A DNA stretch of 8,193 nt from Phycisphaerales bacterium (GCA_011057845.1 DSDB01000519.1:1-8193); one strand, 5' to 3'; shown: positions 1-6,913, counted from the first letter of the stretch. Notes: generated by a model not told the origin, from the letters alone. Translations and numbers: made by a program.

Positions 1-5
1 CTATA

Positions 6-201
6 GACCGCGGACCATAGACCATAGACCGTGGACCATAGACCATAGACCGTGGACCATAGACCATAGACCGTGGACCATAGACCGTGGACCATAGACC
101 GTGGACCATAGACCGTGGACCATAGACCGTGGACCATAGACCATAGACCATAGACCATAGACCGTGGACCATAGACCGTGGACCATAGACCATAGACCGC
201 G
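6..201. repeat. 7-bp tandem repeat array, 28 units (GACCATA / GACCGTG)
   Basis: Twenty-eight consecutive heptads can be read without any insertion or deletion. There are 17 GACCATA, 9 GACCGTG (starting at 27, 48, 69, 83, 97, 111, 125, 160 and 174) and 2 GACCGCG units, one at each end (6 and 195). All variation lies in the last three bases of the unit, and the three versions differ only by transitions, so every unit fits GACC-R-Y-R. The array probably continues to the left, since bases 1-5 (CTATA) are compatible with the end of another unit. It lies upstream of the polysaccharide operon and outside any credible gene. Its function is unknown. Such arrays usually behave as intergenic variable-number repeats that change length by slippage. 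Confidence 0.95.
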
Positions 202-271
202 GACCCAAGACTTCAGACTCACGACGCATGACTCACGCAATACACAATACGCACGACGAAACACGAGAATA
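202..271. repeat. degenerate heptad tail in phase with the array
   Basis: After the last clean unit the sequence can still be cut into ten 7-base words in the same phase: GACCCAA, GACTTCA, GACTCAC, GACGCAT, GACTCAC, GCAATAC, ACAATAC, GCACGAC, GAAACAC, GAGAATA. Five still begin with GAC, GACTCAC occurs twice, and CAATAC recurs in neighbouring words. No base needs to be inserted or removed to keep the phase. I read this as an older or independently evolving part of the same heptad tract. The periodicity ends where the GC-rich spacer begins at about base 272. Confidence 0.7.
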
Positions 272-353
272 CAGCCGGCGGCACGCAGGCGGACCGGTCC
301 TTTTCCACGAGGTTCCACCGAAATCCGCCGCATCCTCTGCCATGCCGGCCCCC

Positions 354-378
354 GGCAGGGCCGCCCAACGGCCCTGCC
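354..378 (+). terminator. possible intrinsic terminator hairpin
   Basis: Bases 354-363 (GGCAGGGCCG) are perfectly complementary to 369-378 (CGGCCCTGCC), leaving a five-base loop CCCAA. The 10-bp stem is almost all G-C. It is followed on the + strand by CTTCTTATAG, a weak T-containing tract, so it fits a rho-independent terminator only imperfectly. It could end a transcript entering from the left, before the array, and so insulate the polysaccharide operon. On the minus strand the flank after the stem is GC-rich, so the + orientation is preferred. Confidence 0.5.
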
Positions 379-411
379 CTTCTTATAGGTACTATCGGTC
401 AGAACCAGGAC

Positions 412-444
412 GGCCTGTTAGACATTCCGTGAGCTCAACAGGCC
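412..444 (+). promoter_or_regulatory. inverted repeat in the operon leader
   Basis: GGCCTGTT at 412-419 is exactly complementary to AACAGGCC at 437-444, giving an 8-bp stem around a 17-base loop. The loop and its edge contain the palindrome TGAGCTCA (430-437). The right arm is also half of a second palindrome, CAGGCC-A-GGCCTG (439-451), so the same bases could take part in two mutually exclusive DNA or RNA arrangements. It ends 13 bases before the ATG at 458. It may be an operator or a leader hairpin that affects translation of the first gene. This is inference from symmetry alone. Confidence 0.35.
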
Positions 445-457
445 AGGCCTGACCGCC

Positions 458-1831
458 ATGTGCCGTGTCGGTATTCTCCAGTCCCATGGGAACTCCATGT
501 CCAATAATGACGGCAGCGACGTTTTGGCGGACAGTCCGCACCTCATAGCCAGGCTTATACGAGGCATCAGCCACAGTGTTGGGTCGCAGAGGCTTGCGCT
601 GCAGAATCTGTCCGGACTGATGGTCTTCAATTTCCTGGCCGCAGGGCTGATGTTCGTGGCCAATGCTTATGTGGCGAACGTCGTGGGTAAGACGCAGTTC
701 GGCCTGTTCGCCTTCGCGGTGGCCTTGGGGCATTACGCTCAGACGGCGGTCCGGTTCGGCGCCGAGAGGACTCTGGTGCGGGATATCGTTCACGAGCCGC
801 ACCTGTTCGTGGAGTTGACGTTGGGCAGTCTGCTTCTGCGCAGCGCGGTTTTCGTACTGTGCTGCATTACGCTGTTCGTCTGGCTTATGACGTCGCACAG
901 TGCGGCGGGGTCGAGGTGGGGGCTGGCCATGATTGTGGCCTCGCACGGGTTGTTCTCGCTCGATTTTCAGGCCCTCTACGATACATGGCACAAGATGTCC
1001 CGGCATGCCGCCTACAATTTCATCAGGCGGGCCTCCTTCAGCGCGGCCGTGTTTGCGACGGGCCATTGGGCCCCGGCCAGGCTGACCCTGAACAGTGTCG
1101 GCTTGTACATGCTTGGCAGCACGGTGCTGTATCTTGGGCTGCAGTACAGTTGGGCGTTGAAACGCATGGAGATCCGCCGCCATACGACCTCGCTAGCGGC
1201 GATGGCTATCCGGTTACTCAAACAGAACTACTGGATGTGTCTGACGACGCTGGTGGCGCTGTCGTTCAGTTCGCTCAATCAACTGCTGCTCAAACACTTC
1301 AAAGGCGCCGCCGAACTCGGAGGGTATGCGGCATCCTGGCAGATTGCCATGGCCGCCACGTTGATGCTCCAACAGATCGCCCGGATTGGAAACCCGAAAA
1401 TGGCCCAGATCACACGTGCGGAGGTGCACAAGGGCGTACGCATCAGCTTTGTGTTTCGCTATAGCATCGTCATGTTCGCGGCTGCCGCCGTGATCGGCGT
1501 TCCCGCCATGCTCTGCCCCAGGCTGATTCTGGGCTGGGTATTCAAGCCGGAGTATCTGTCGGCGGCGTCTATCCTGCGATTGCTCGGCGCCTACGTCGTG
1601 GTCTACTCCCTGGGCTCGGTGGCATCGCAATACGTTGTCTCGGCGCGGATGGAGCGGATCTACTTTGGCAGCGTCGTTGCCGGGGGCGTGGTCAGTATCA
1701 TTCTGTGTTTTGTCTTGATTCCCCGATATATGGGTCTCGGCGCCGGCTGGTCCCTGGTGATCTCGCACGGGCTGGCGATGCTGGCTTACTGGCTGGCGAT
1801 GGTTTACCATGTTCGCAAACAACCCAGATGA
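458..1831 (+). CDS. Wzx-type polysaccharide flippase (MOP superfamily)
   Basis: This is an inner-membrane protein of 457 residues, the usual size for O-antigen and exopolysaccharide flippases, which move lipid-linked repeat units from the cytoplasmic to the periplasmic face. A soluble N-terminus of about 50 residues is followed by many hydrophobic segments, for example roughly 51-71, 81-95, 119-144, 154-170 and several between 330 and 450. The segment D169-M180 with D175 and W177, and the C-terminal pattern with G-x-E-Y, LR-L-L-G and LIPRYMGLGAGWS, match polysaccharide-synthesis transporters. The start is uncertain. ATG 458 has a weak ribosome site, while ATG 497 (residue 14) is in frame and has GGGA five bases upstream, giving 444 residues; the coordinates use the outer ATG. 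It opens the operon and its end overlaps the next gene by 23 bases. Substrate specificity cannot be read from the sequence. The family assignment is firm, but a gene symbol is not justified. Confidence 0.88.
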   Translation: MCRVGILQSHGNSMSNNDGSDVLADSPHLIARLIRGISHSVGSQRLALQNLSGLMVFNFLAAGLMFVANAYVANVVGKTQFGLFAFAVALGHYAQTAVRFGAERTLVRDIVHEPHLFVELTLGSLLLRSAVFVLCCITLFVWLMTSHSAAGSRWGLAMIVASHGLFSLDFQALYDTWHKMSRHAAYNFIRRASFSAAVFATGHWAPARLTLNSVGLYMLGSTVLYLGLQYSWALKRMEIRRHTTSLAAMAIRLLKQNYWMCLTTLVALSFSSLNQLLLKHFKGAAELGGYAASWQIAMAATLMLQQIARIGNPKMAQITRAEVHKGVRISFVFRYSIVMFAAAAVIGVPAMLCPRLILGWVFKPEYLSAASILRLLGAYVVVYSLGSVASQYVVSARMERIYFGSVVAGGVVSIILCFVLIPRYMGLGAGWSLVISHGLAMLAYWLAMVYHVRKQPR

Positions 1832-3215
1832 CACGCCGGTCAATGTCTGCAGCGCCATCGTCGCGCAGGGGCTGTGCTGCGGGTGTGGAATGTGCGCCGG
1901 GGTATGCCCCAGTCAGTACCTAGGCGTTCAGTTCAACATGTACGGCGAATTATCGCCGCGTCCGCAGCCCGAATCGGTGTGCAGCGGGTGCGGCTTGTGT
2001 CTGCGCGTCTGTCCCATGTCGGAGCCGTCGCCACCGACCGACCGGATCGCCGCTGAATTGGCGCCGCAGTGGGGCCAGGTTTCGCCTGATGCGGTGCTGG
2101 GATTCCACCTGCGGTACCTGGTGGGGTACTCCGCCGCCGACGGGCACCGCGCCAACGGTGCTTCCGGGGGCATGGGAACATGGGTCCTTGAGACGCTGCT
2201 TGCCAAGGGCCTGGTGAACGCCGTCGCGGCCGTGGGGCCGGGCGTGATCCCGGAAACGGGGGCCATCTGCGGCTATCGATGGTGCAGGACGGCGGCTGAT
2301 GCCCGCGCCTGCGCCAAGTCCGCATACTATCCAGCGGAATTGAGCCGCATCATACAGTACATCAGAAGCCATGAGGGACGTTATGCCGTTACGGCGCTGC
2401 CTTGTGCGGTCAGGGCCCTGCGTCTGGCAATGCGGGCCGTCAAGTGTTTACGGGAGCGCATCGCCTTTATCGTCGGCCTGACGTGCGGGTACGGCATGAG
2501 TGCATTCGCGGCCGAATATGTCTGTGCAGACGCCGGAGGCAATCCCTGGCAACTGCACGAAATCACGTTTCGAATCAAACAGAATCAAACGCCCAGTGCA
2601 CGGGTATCCCTGATCCGTTGCGTCAGCGGTCAGAGGACGGACGGTGAACATGTCTCTCTGCAACGCAGCGACGAGGCGTTCGGCAAGGCCGGGGGCAACC
2701 GCTGGTTCACGCGGCGCGCGTGCGACTATTGTGATGATGCTTTTGCCGAACTGGCGGATGTCTGCCTCATGGATGCATGGCTGCCCGCCTACCTACGGGA
2801 CGTCAGAGGCAACACCGTTGTCGTAGTGCGCCATTCGGCCGTCGGGGCCCTTCTGGATGAGGCCGTCGCCAAAAGGGACATCACCCTAGCCGATGTAACT
2901 CGTGATGAAGCGGTGCGCAGCCAAAGTCCTCTGTTGTGGTTCAAGCGACGTCTGATTGTCGAACGGATTCGCAGCGCTAGAAAGGCCCATGCGCCCTTGC
3001 CGACGCTGCGAACGGACCTTTACAGGGACGACTTGAGTCCGTTGGAAGCAGCCTACGCCCGCGTGCTGATGCATATGCGGGATGCGAGCCCCCGGGCATG
3101 GTTGGATTCGGGTAAGGACCCGGTCGCATTTCGGCGAAGGCTGCGGGCCCCATCACTGGCGGCCGGTCTGCTGCGAAAGCTCATCCGCAAGGGGTGTCGT
3201 TCATGCAGCGAATAG
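1809..3215 (+). CDS. F420-hydrogenase/dehydrogenase beta-subunit family Fe-S flavoprotein
   Basis: This predicted cytoplasmic redox protein has 468 residues. Two ferredoxin-type [4Fe-4S] motifs sit at the N-terminus: C23-x2-C26-x2-C29-x3-C33-P and C58-x2-C61-x2-C64-x3-C68-P. FrhB-family landmarks follow: a glycine-rich S119-G120-G121, L-P-C at 197-199 (family G/L-PC-x3-LR), C226 in GLTCG, an FR-K segment near 256, and C305-x2-C308-D with C319 and D322 further on. Archaeal relatives pass electrons between Fe-S clusters, flavin and coenzyme F420. Relatives in bacterial polysaccharide clusters lie beside pyruvyl transferases, and I know of no settled function for them. ATG 1809 is the only sensible start before C23, although its ribosome site is weak, so translation probably depends on coupling to the flippase gene. 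The end overlaps the pyruvyl transferase by 13 bases. The electron donor and substrate are unknown, and use of F420 should not be assumed from the name. Confidence 0.87.
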   Translation: MFANNPDDTPVNVCSAIVAQGLCCGCGMCAGVCPSQYLGVQFNMYGELSPRPQPESVCSGCGLCLRVCPMSEPSPPTDRIAAELAPQWGQVSPDAVLGFHLRYLVGYSAADGHRANGASGGMGTWVLETLLAKGLVNAVAAVGPGVIPETGAICGYRWCRTAADARACAKSAYYPAELSRIIQYIRSHEGRYAVTALPCAVRALRLAMRAVKCLRERIAFIVGLTCGYGMSAFAAEYVCADAGGNPWQLHEITFRIKQNQTPSARVSLIRCVSGQRTDGEHVSLQRSDEAFGKAGGNRWFTRRACDYCDDAFAELADVCLMDAWLPAYLRDVRGNTVVVVRHSAVGALLDEAVAKRDITLADVTRDEAVRSQSPLLWFKRRLIVERIRSARKAHAPLPTLRTDLYRDDLSPLEAAYARVLMHMRDASPRAWLDSGKDPVAFRRRLRAPSLAAGLLRKLIRKGCRSCSE

Positions 3216-4390
3216 GGCTTCTGACATATTACTGGACGGAGAATCCCGGCACGATCCTGCAGGCCCTATGCACTTACAGGGCTGTGCGGAGGCACTTCCC
3301 GGACGATCACGTAGAACTGATCAATTATCGGTCGTGGCGACATGTGTGGAAACCCAATCTCTCTTATATCACGCCCTGCCAATGGCGACGCGATACGATC
3401 CGAATGCTCAAGTACAGGAAGGCCCGCAAGACCCTTCTGCCCTTCGGCCGGAGATCGCTGGTGACCACCGACTACCGGAGGGCGCAGGCGTTTCTGCGGG
3501 AGCAGGACTACGACATGCTCGTCGTGGGCAGTGATACGCTGCTCGAGTTACATCGTTTCGGGCCGGATACCGTAACGGCATACTGGCTCGCGCCCGACAT
3601 CAGGGCCCGCAAGGTCATGTGCGCTGCGTCGGCCCGGTCCACATCACTTGGTGACCTCTCCGAGTTTCAGCGCAAGACGCTCGAAGCCAGCGTACAGGGT
3701 TTCGACCTGCTGGGTGTGCGGGATGTGGCTACATATGAATTGATCCGCGGCCTCGGGGGATCGCCCGATAAGATCGAAATGGTTCCTGATCCCACGTTCA
3801 CTTACGACATCGATTACGGGCCGACGGAAGCGTATCTGCGAAAAAAAGGTCTTTCCTTCGAGCATCCCACGGTCATTCTCCACATGACGCGGCGCTTCAG
3901 ATGGGCCGATGATCTGGCCAATGCATATAGAGCCCGTGGTTATCAGGTCGTTTCTTTGAGACCAGCAAGGTATGCCGATCACGTCTGTAACGACGTCTCG
4001 CCGCTGGAGTGGGCCGGCTTGTTCCGCGACGCGAAGCTCGTGATTACACACCGGTTCCACGACACGTTGTTCTGTCTGAAGAATCTGACGCCGCTGCTGA
4101 CCGTGCTGCCGAGCGCCTCATACGAGGCCGCGGGCGGTCACTCCAAATACGATGGATTACTCAAGATGTTTGGCATGTCCGAGACACATCTGATTCGTGA
4201 CCACACCGCAGCGACCGTCCAGCAGATACTGGATGCCGGGGACCGCTCGATGGAGACCCACAATCCGCAAGTGATCCGGCGAGGACTGGCCCGGTATCAG
4301 GACCAATACGAAGAGTTCATCCGCAAGGTGGTGGCTCTGTCGCCGCCGGGGCCGGTCAAGGCAGCGGACTCGAACGGAGCAACACATTGA
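3203..4390 (+). CDS. polysaccharide pyruvyl transferase family protein
   Basis: Members of this family (CsaB/WcaK type) transfer pyruvate from phosphoenolpyruvate onto a sugar to form an acidic ketal. The protein is 395 residues long, normal for the family. Recognisable parts are the N-terminal ITYxxxNxGxxLQAL-like segment (T8 to L22), the VVGSDT element at 107-112 (family VVGSD-x-W), the LGVRD segment near 170, the V-P-D-P-T motif (D196-P197-T198), and the C-terminal LVITHRFHDT segment at residues 279-288, corresponding to the family D/S-R-F/L-H-G-T signature. Here aspartate (D287) stands where glycine is common. The start is ATG 3203, because AAGGGG at 3189-3194 lies eight bases upstream. 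A GTG at 3194 is in frame but overlaps that ribosome site. The gene overlaps its Fe-S neighbour by 13 bases and the polymerase start by 4, so the three are probably co-translated. The acceptor sugar cannot be told from the sequence. Confidence 0.88.
   Translation: MQRIGLLTYYWTENPGTILQALCTYRAVRRHFPDDHVELINYRSWRHVWKPNLSYITPCQWRRDTIRMLKYRKARKTLLPFGRRSLVTTDYRRAQAFLREQDYDMLVVGSDTLLELHRFGPDTVTAYWLAPDIRARKVMCAASARSTSLGDLSEFQRKTLEASVQGFDLLGVRDVATYELIRGLGGSPDKIEMVPDPTFTYDIDYGPTEAYLRKKGLSFEHPTVILHMTRRFRWADDLANAYRARGYQVVSLRPARYADHVCNDVSPLEWAGLFRDAKLVITHRFHDTLFCLKNLTPLLTVLPSASYEAAGGHSKYDGLLKMFGMSETHLIRDHTAATVQQILDAGDRSMETHNPQVIRRGLARYQDQYEEFIRKVVALSPPGPVKAADSNGATH
4376..4390 (+). promoter_or_regulatory. 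ribosome site and TTG start overlapping the upstream stop (TTGA)
   Basis: GGAG at 4376-4379 is followed after seven bases by TTG at 4387, and the pyruvyl transferase stop TGA occupies 4388-4390. Stop and start thus share the four bases TTGA, a typical arrangement for translational coupling, here with the rarer TTG initiator. The next in-frame ATG, at 4444, lacks as clear a ribosome site, so TTG is preferred. Confidence 0.7.
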
Positions 4391-5724
4391 GCGACAGACC
4401 GATCCAGTGGTTACCCACGTCGGCGGTTGATCCAACGACGCCCATGCAGTCCATCGCGGGCCGAGTGGTGCTGCCGCTGTGCCTAATGGTCCTGGCTGTC
4501 GTTGCGGTACTTAATCCCAGCATCACCCAGGCCGGGTACTATTTCTTTCCATCGGGCATCGCCGGGATGAGCCTGATGCAGTTATTTCAGGGGGTGTTCT
4601 TCCTCGTGGTGCTTGCGACTTTGCCCTTCCTGCTGCCCCTCTGGCACGGGTATGCCAGCCTCTTTGCCAGACTGCTGCTTGCCTTTACCTTTGTGCTTGG
4701 GCTGGTCTATTTCCGGGGGGAAATCACCGGAAAGATCCCGTCACAGCAGGTCCGCGCAGAACAGATATACTACTTCAAGGTGATATTCGCATTGACCGTA
4801 TGGCTGTATGTGTCATTGGTCATCCGGAACTCGGACGATGCCCGCCAACTCCTGTATTGCATCGTCATCGGCAGCAGTCTGTGTGCGGTCGTAATCTTGT
4901 ACTTCTACATCACCGGTCGCGGCCAGGTACGATCCTATCTCTACGCCGGCGTTATCGCCACGCGCGGTGCCGAAGGTGTATCTGGCAAGGCGACGCTCGG
5001 CTATCTGCTTACCAGCATCTGGGCAACGCTTTACCTCTTAATAAACTTCAAGAAGCCCTGGCTTCTGTTGCCCGCTCTGCTTCTACTGGCGGCGTCTTTT
5101 GTGATGTACGACCGAAGCAGCCAGGTCGCCTTCGTATTGTCCGGCGCCTGGCTGGTCGGCTGGGGCATCTTCGTGACCAAAAACAGACACAAGCGCAATA
5201 GGCTGATGCTGTTCATCGTTTTTCTGGTGGTCGTCGCCACCGTCTACTTCAGCAGAGTCGGTTTTGACCAGTTGATGCGTCGTTGGACGTACGACTTCAG
5301 CAGGGGAGAGATTGGGTCGGGGCGGTCCACTTTTTGGATCAGCTCATTGGATTGGCTCAAGAGCGAGGCTGACTGGGCGGATTTCCTGTTTGGTATGGGA
5401 TATGGTCAAATGGTGCAGCGGATGGCCTCGGCCGCCGGCATCTGGGTCCATACGCATAGCGATCTGTTCGACTTGCTGTTGATCGCCGGTGTCTTGGGAT
5501 TGTTTTTACTGGCGCTACTGTACTACACCTTGATGAAGATCGCCTTGATACGAGACAAAACCAGTTCGGAATTCAGCGTCATGGTCGCAGTCTTCATTTC
5601 GTACGCCGCCATGAGTTGCCTTACCGGACAATTCGGCGCTCCGCACGCCATGTTCACCATCATGTCGGTGCTGTGGTGTCTGCGGCTGCAATGTGAAAGT
5701 CTCGATAGGGGGTCGCTCTTATAA
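4387..5724 (+). CDS. Wzy / O-antigen ligase-type polysaccharide polymerase
   Basis: This is a polytopic inner-membrane protein of 445 residues. It has about ten or more hydrophobic segments, starting near residue 27 and continuing to about 435, and few soluble stretches. The largest periplasmic-looking region, about residues 285-360, holds the features expected of the Wzy/WaaL family (Wzy_C): S311-G312-R313-S314 followed by W317, a G-M-G-Y-G element around 336-340, and H355-T-H357-S-D359 directly before the next membrane helix. In that family these arginine and histidine positions act on the undecaprenyl-linked substrate. Here it most likely polymerises repeat units delivered by the flippase encoded two genes upstream. 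Ligase activity is the main alternative, because sequence alone separates polymerase from ligase poorly; the neighbouring flippase favours polymerase. Translation starts at TTG 4387, coupled to the upstream stop. The gene ends 23 bases before the glycosyltransferase. Confidence 0.85.
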   Translation: MSDRPIQWLPTSAVDPTTPMQSIAGRVVLPLCLMVLAVVAVLNPSITQAGYYFFPSGIAGMSLMQLFQGVFFLVVLATLPFLLPLWHGYASLFARLLLAFTFVLGLVYFRGEITGKIPSQQVRAEQIYYFKVIFALTVWLYVSLVIRNSDDARQLLYCIVIGSSLCAVVILYFYITGRGQVRSYLYAGVIATRGAEGVSGKATLGYLLTSIWATLYLLINFKKPWLLLPALLLLAASFVMYDRSSQVAFVLSGAWLVGWGIFVTKNRHKRNRLMLFIVFLVVVATVYFSRVGFDQLMRRWTYDFSRGEIGSGRSTFWISSLDWLKSEADWADFLFGMGYGQMVQRMASAAGIWVHTHSDLFDLLLIAGVLGLFLLALLYYTLMKIALIRDKTSSEFSVMVAVFISYAAMSCLTGQFGAPHAMFTIMSVLWCLRLQCESLDRGSLL

Positions 5725-5747
5725 TCGCCGGCGGTCACAAGCGGAAT

Positions 5748-6845
5748 ATGTTGAGAATCCTCATGCTCACGCCCGATCTCGATACCCCCGGCGGCGTCTC
5801 CGGACTACTGGCGACGCTCCGCGATTTCTTTTCCGTGGGCGTGGAGTATTTCACTGTCGGCAAACGTCTTCATGAAAGCTCTTGGTTCGCTATGTTCCGC
5901 CGGTTCCTGGGGGATATCAGGCGCTTTCGCAGAACGCTGGACGCCTCGCACTATGATGTCGTGCATGTGAATCCATCTCTCGAATTCAAGGCGGTCATCC
6001 GTGACGGTGTATTCGTCATACTGGCCAGACGAGCCGGCGTACGCACCGTCGTCATGTTCCACGGGTGGAAGTCTGACTTCGAAGCATCCCTCAAAGGGTG
6101 GCGGCTGTGCGTTTTCAAGAGGGTTTTCGCTAAGGCCGACGCGGTTCTAGTTCTAGCAAGCGAATTAAGGGAGAAACTGGAGTACTGGGGGTTTTCTGCG
6201 CCCATCACCGTTGAGACAACAGCATTCCACGATGCGCTGATCCGCAGCGACACGCTCGACCAGAAATTGAGGCGGCGACGAGGGGAAGTCAGGCTGCTGT
6301 TCTTCTCGCGAGTTGAGAGGACCAAGGGAATCTACGAAACCCTCGACGCTTATGCCATGGTCAAGGCTCGGCGCCCCTTGGTGAAGTTGACCGTCGCCGG
6401 ATCCGGGACAGCTCTGGATGCCGCCAAGCAGTATGCGGCGGATAGGCGACTGCCTGACATCTCGTGGGTCGGTTACGTGCAGGGGCGCGAGAAGGCGCGG
6501 GTTCTTGAGGATGCCGATGTTTTCATACTGCCCACGTATACGGAAGGACTGCCTGTTGCCGTTCTGGAGGCGATGGCTTTTGGTCTTGCCATTGTGACGC
6601 GGCCGGTGGGCGGGCTTCGCGATATCATTATCGACGGACAGTCCGGGTACCTGATCGAGGGCAAGGACCCGGCTGCCTTCGCCGGGGCCATCGAGCGATT
6701 GATCGAGGACCCCGATCTGCTCGAACAGATGTCGCGGAACAACCATTGTGAGGCGGTGGCGCGCTTCGCGGCCTCCGCAGCCGCGCGCCGCCTTGAGGCA
6801 TTGTACGAAAGGCTTGTTTGCACGCATTGCCAGCTCGACCCATAG
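5748..6845 (+). CDS. glycosyltransferase, family 4-like (GT-B fold)
   Basis: This predicted cytoplasmic or membrane-associated retaining glycosyltransferase (365 residues, typical for GT4) adds a sugar from a nucleotide donor to the lipid-linked intermediate. The N-terminal Rossmann domain begins RILMLTPDLDTPGGVSG, with the GT4 glycine-rich loop G15-G16-V17-S18-G19, and contains a DVVHVNPS strand and an FHGW motif near 104. The C-terminal nucleotide-sugar domain starts at about 180 with FFSRVERTKG (F185-G194) and carries the E-x7-E signature E266-GLPVAVL-E274 followed by AMAFG and a VGGLRDII loop. No membrane segment is evident. ATG 5748 is the first start before the conserved N-terminus, but the upstream ribosome site (GCGGA, 5741-5745) is close and weak. 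It is the only glycosyltransferase in the window, so the repeat unit needs others elsewhere. Donor and linkage cannot be assigned. C-terminal residues 358-365 contain a C-x2-C pair of no known meaning. Confidence 0.9.
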   Translation: MLRILMLTPDLDTPGGVSGLLATLRDFFSVGVEYFTVGKRLHESSWFAMFRRFLGDIRRFRRTLDASHYDVVHVNPSLEFKAVIRDGVFVILARRAGVRTVVMFHGWKSDFEASLKGWRLCVFKRVFAKADAVLVLASELREKLEYWGFSAPITVETTAFHDALIRSDTLDQKLRRRRGEVRLLFFSRVERTKGIYETLDAYAMVKARRPLVKLTVAGSGTALDAAKQYAADRRLPDISWVGYVQGREKARVLEDADVFILPTYTEGLPVAVLEAMAFGLAIVTRPVGGLRDIIIDGQSGYLIEGKDPAAFAGAIERLIEDPDLLEQMSRNNHCEAVARFAASAAARRLEALYERLVCTHCQLDP

Positions 6846-6861
6846 TAAACCAATCGCCCGA

Positions 6862-6879
6862 CGGCCCACGTACGGGCCG
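6862..6879 (+). other. small GC hairpin between glycosyltransferase and sulfotransferase genes
   Basis: CGGCCC at 6862-6867 pairs exactly with GGGCCG at 6874-6879 around a six-base loop ACGTAC. It lies 16 bases after the glycosyltransferase stop, in the longest gap of the operon (68 bases). No T tract follows, so it is not a convincing rho-independent terminator. It could act as an mRNA processing or stability element, or be chance in GC-rich DNA. Confidence 0.35.
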
Positions 6880-6901
6880 CCAATCCGGTGGCAACATCCA
6901 C

Positions 6902-6906
6902 AAGGA
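6902..6906 (+). promoter_or_regulatory. ribosome-binding site fixing the sulfotransferase start
   Basis: AAGGA lies seven bases before ATG 6914, the clearest ribosome site in the window. It decides the start: the frame is open further upstream to an ATG at 6818, but that one falls inside the glycosyltransferase gene and would add 32 residues unlike the family. Confidence 0.75.
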
Positions 6907-6913
6907 AACACCT

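Larger units (their letters stand above)
272..457. other. intergenic spacer between heptad tract and operon
   Basis: No credible gene lies here. The stretch holds a 10-bp perfect palindrome (GGACCGGTCC, 291-300) followed by four T, a strong GC hairpin at 354-378, and an inverted repeat at 412-444 just before the first start codon. An AT-rich word around 384-395 (TATAGGTACTAT) could serve as a -10 element, but I see no matching -35 box at the right distance, so I do not call a promoter. The conserved ops element (GGCGGTAG) of RfaH-controlled polysaccharide operons is absent. Longer open frames crossing this stretch have no ribosome-binding site or recognisable product. Confidence 0.6.

Noticed and set aside
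6..271. Heptad tract as a CRISPR array or iteron-type replication origin
   Set aside because: The units are 7 bases with no unique spacers, so it is not CRISPR. No replication initiator gene or AT-rich melting region is present to support an origin.
291..300. Perfect 10-bp palindrome GGACCGGTCC followed by TTTT as a terminator or operator
   Set aside because: There is no loop for an RNA hairpin, and a single short GC palindrome is not enough to call a regulator site. It is recorded in the spacer entry only.
1..333. Minus-strand open frame of 110 codons with a repeated W-S-M-V-H-G-L type peptide
   Set aside because: The peptide repeat is simply three 7-base units read as seven codons. There is no ribosome site, the frame depends on stop-free heptads, and the non-repeat part has no recognisable features.
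392..1183. Minus-strand open frame of 263 codons
   Set aside because: It lies antisense to the well-supported flippase gene, is polar and low in recognisable motifs, and is explained by GC-rich codon structure of the opposite strand.
6165..6911. Minus-strand open frame of 248 codons
   Set aside because: It is antisense to the glycosyltransferase, whose catalytic motifs are intact in the + frame. No family resemblance or start signal was seen.
6818..6913. Longer N-terminus for the sulfotransferase from ATG 6818
   Set aside because: It would overlap the glycosyltransferase and add a low-complexity leader before the cofactor loop. AAGGA seven bases before ATG 6914 marks the start.
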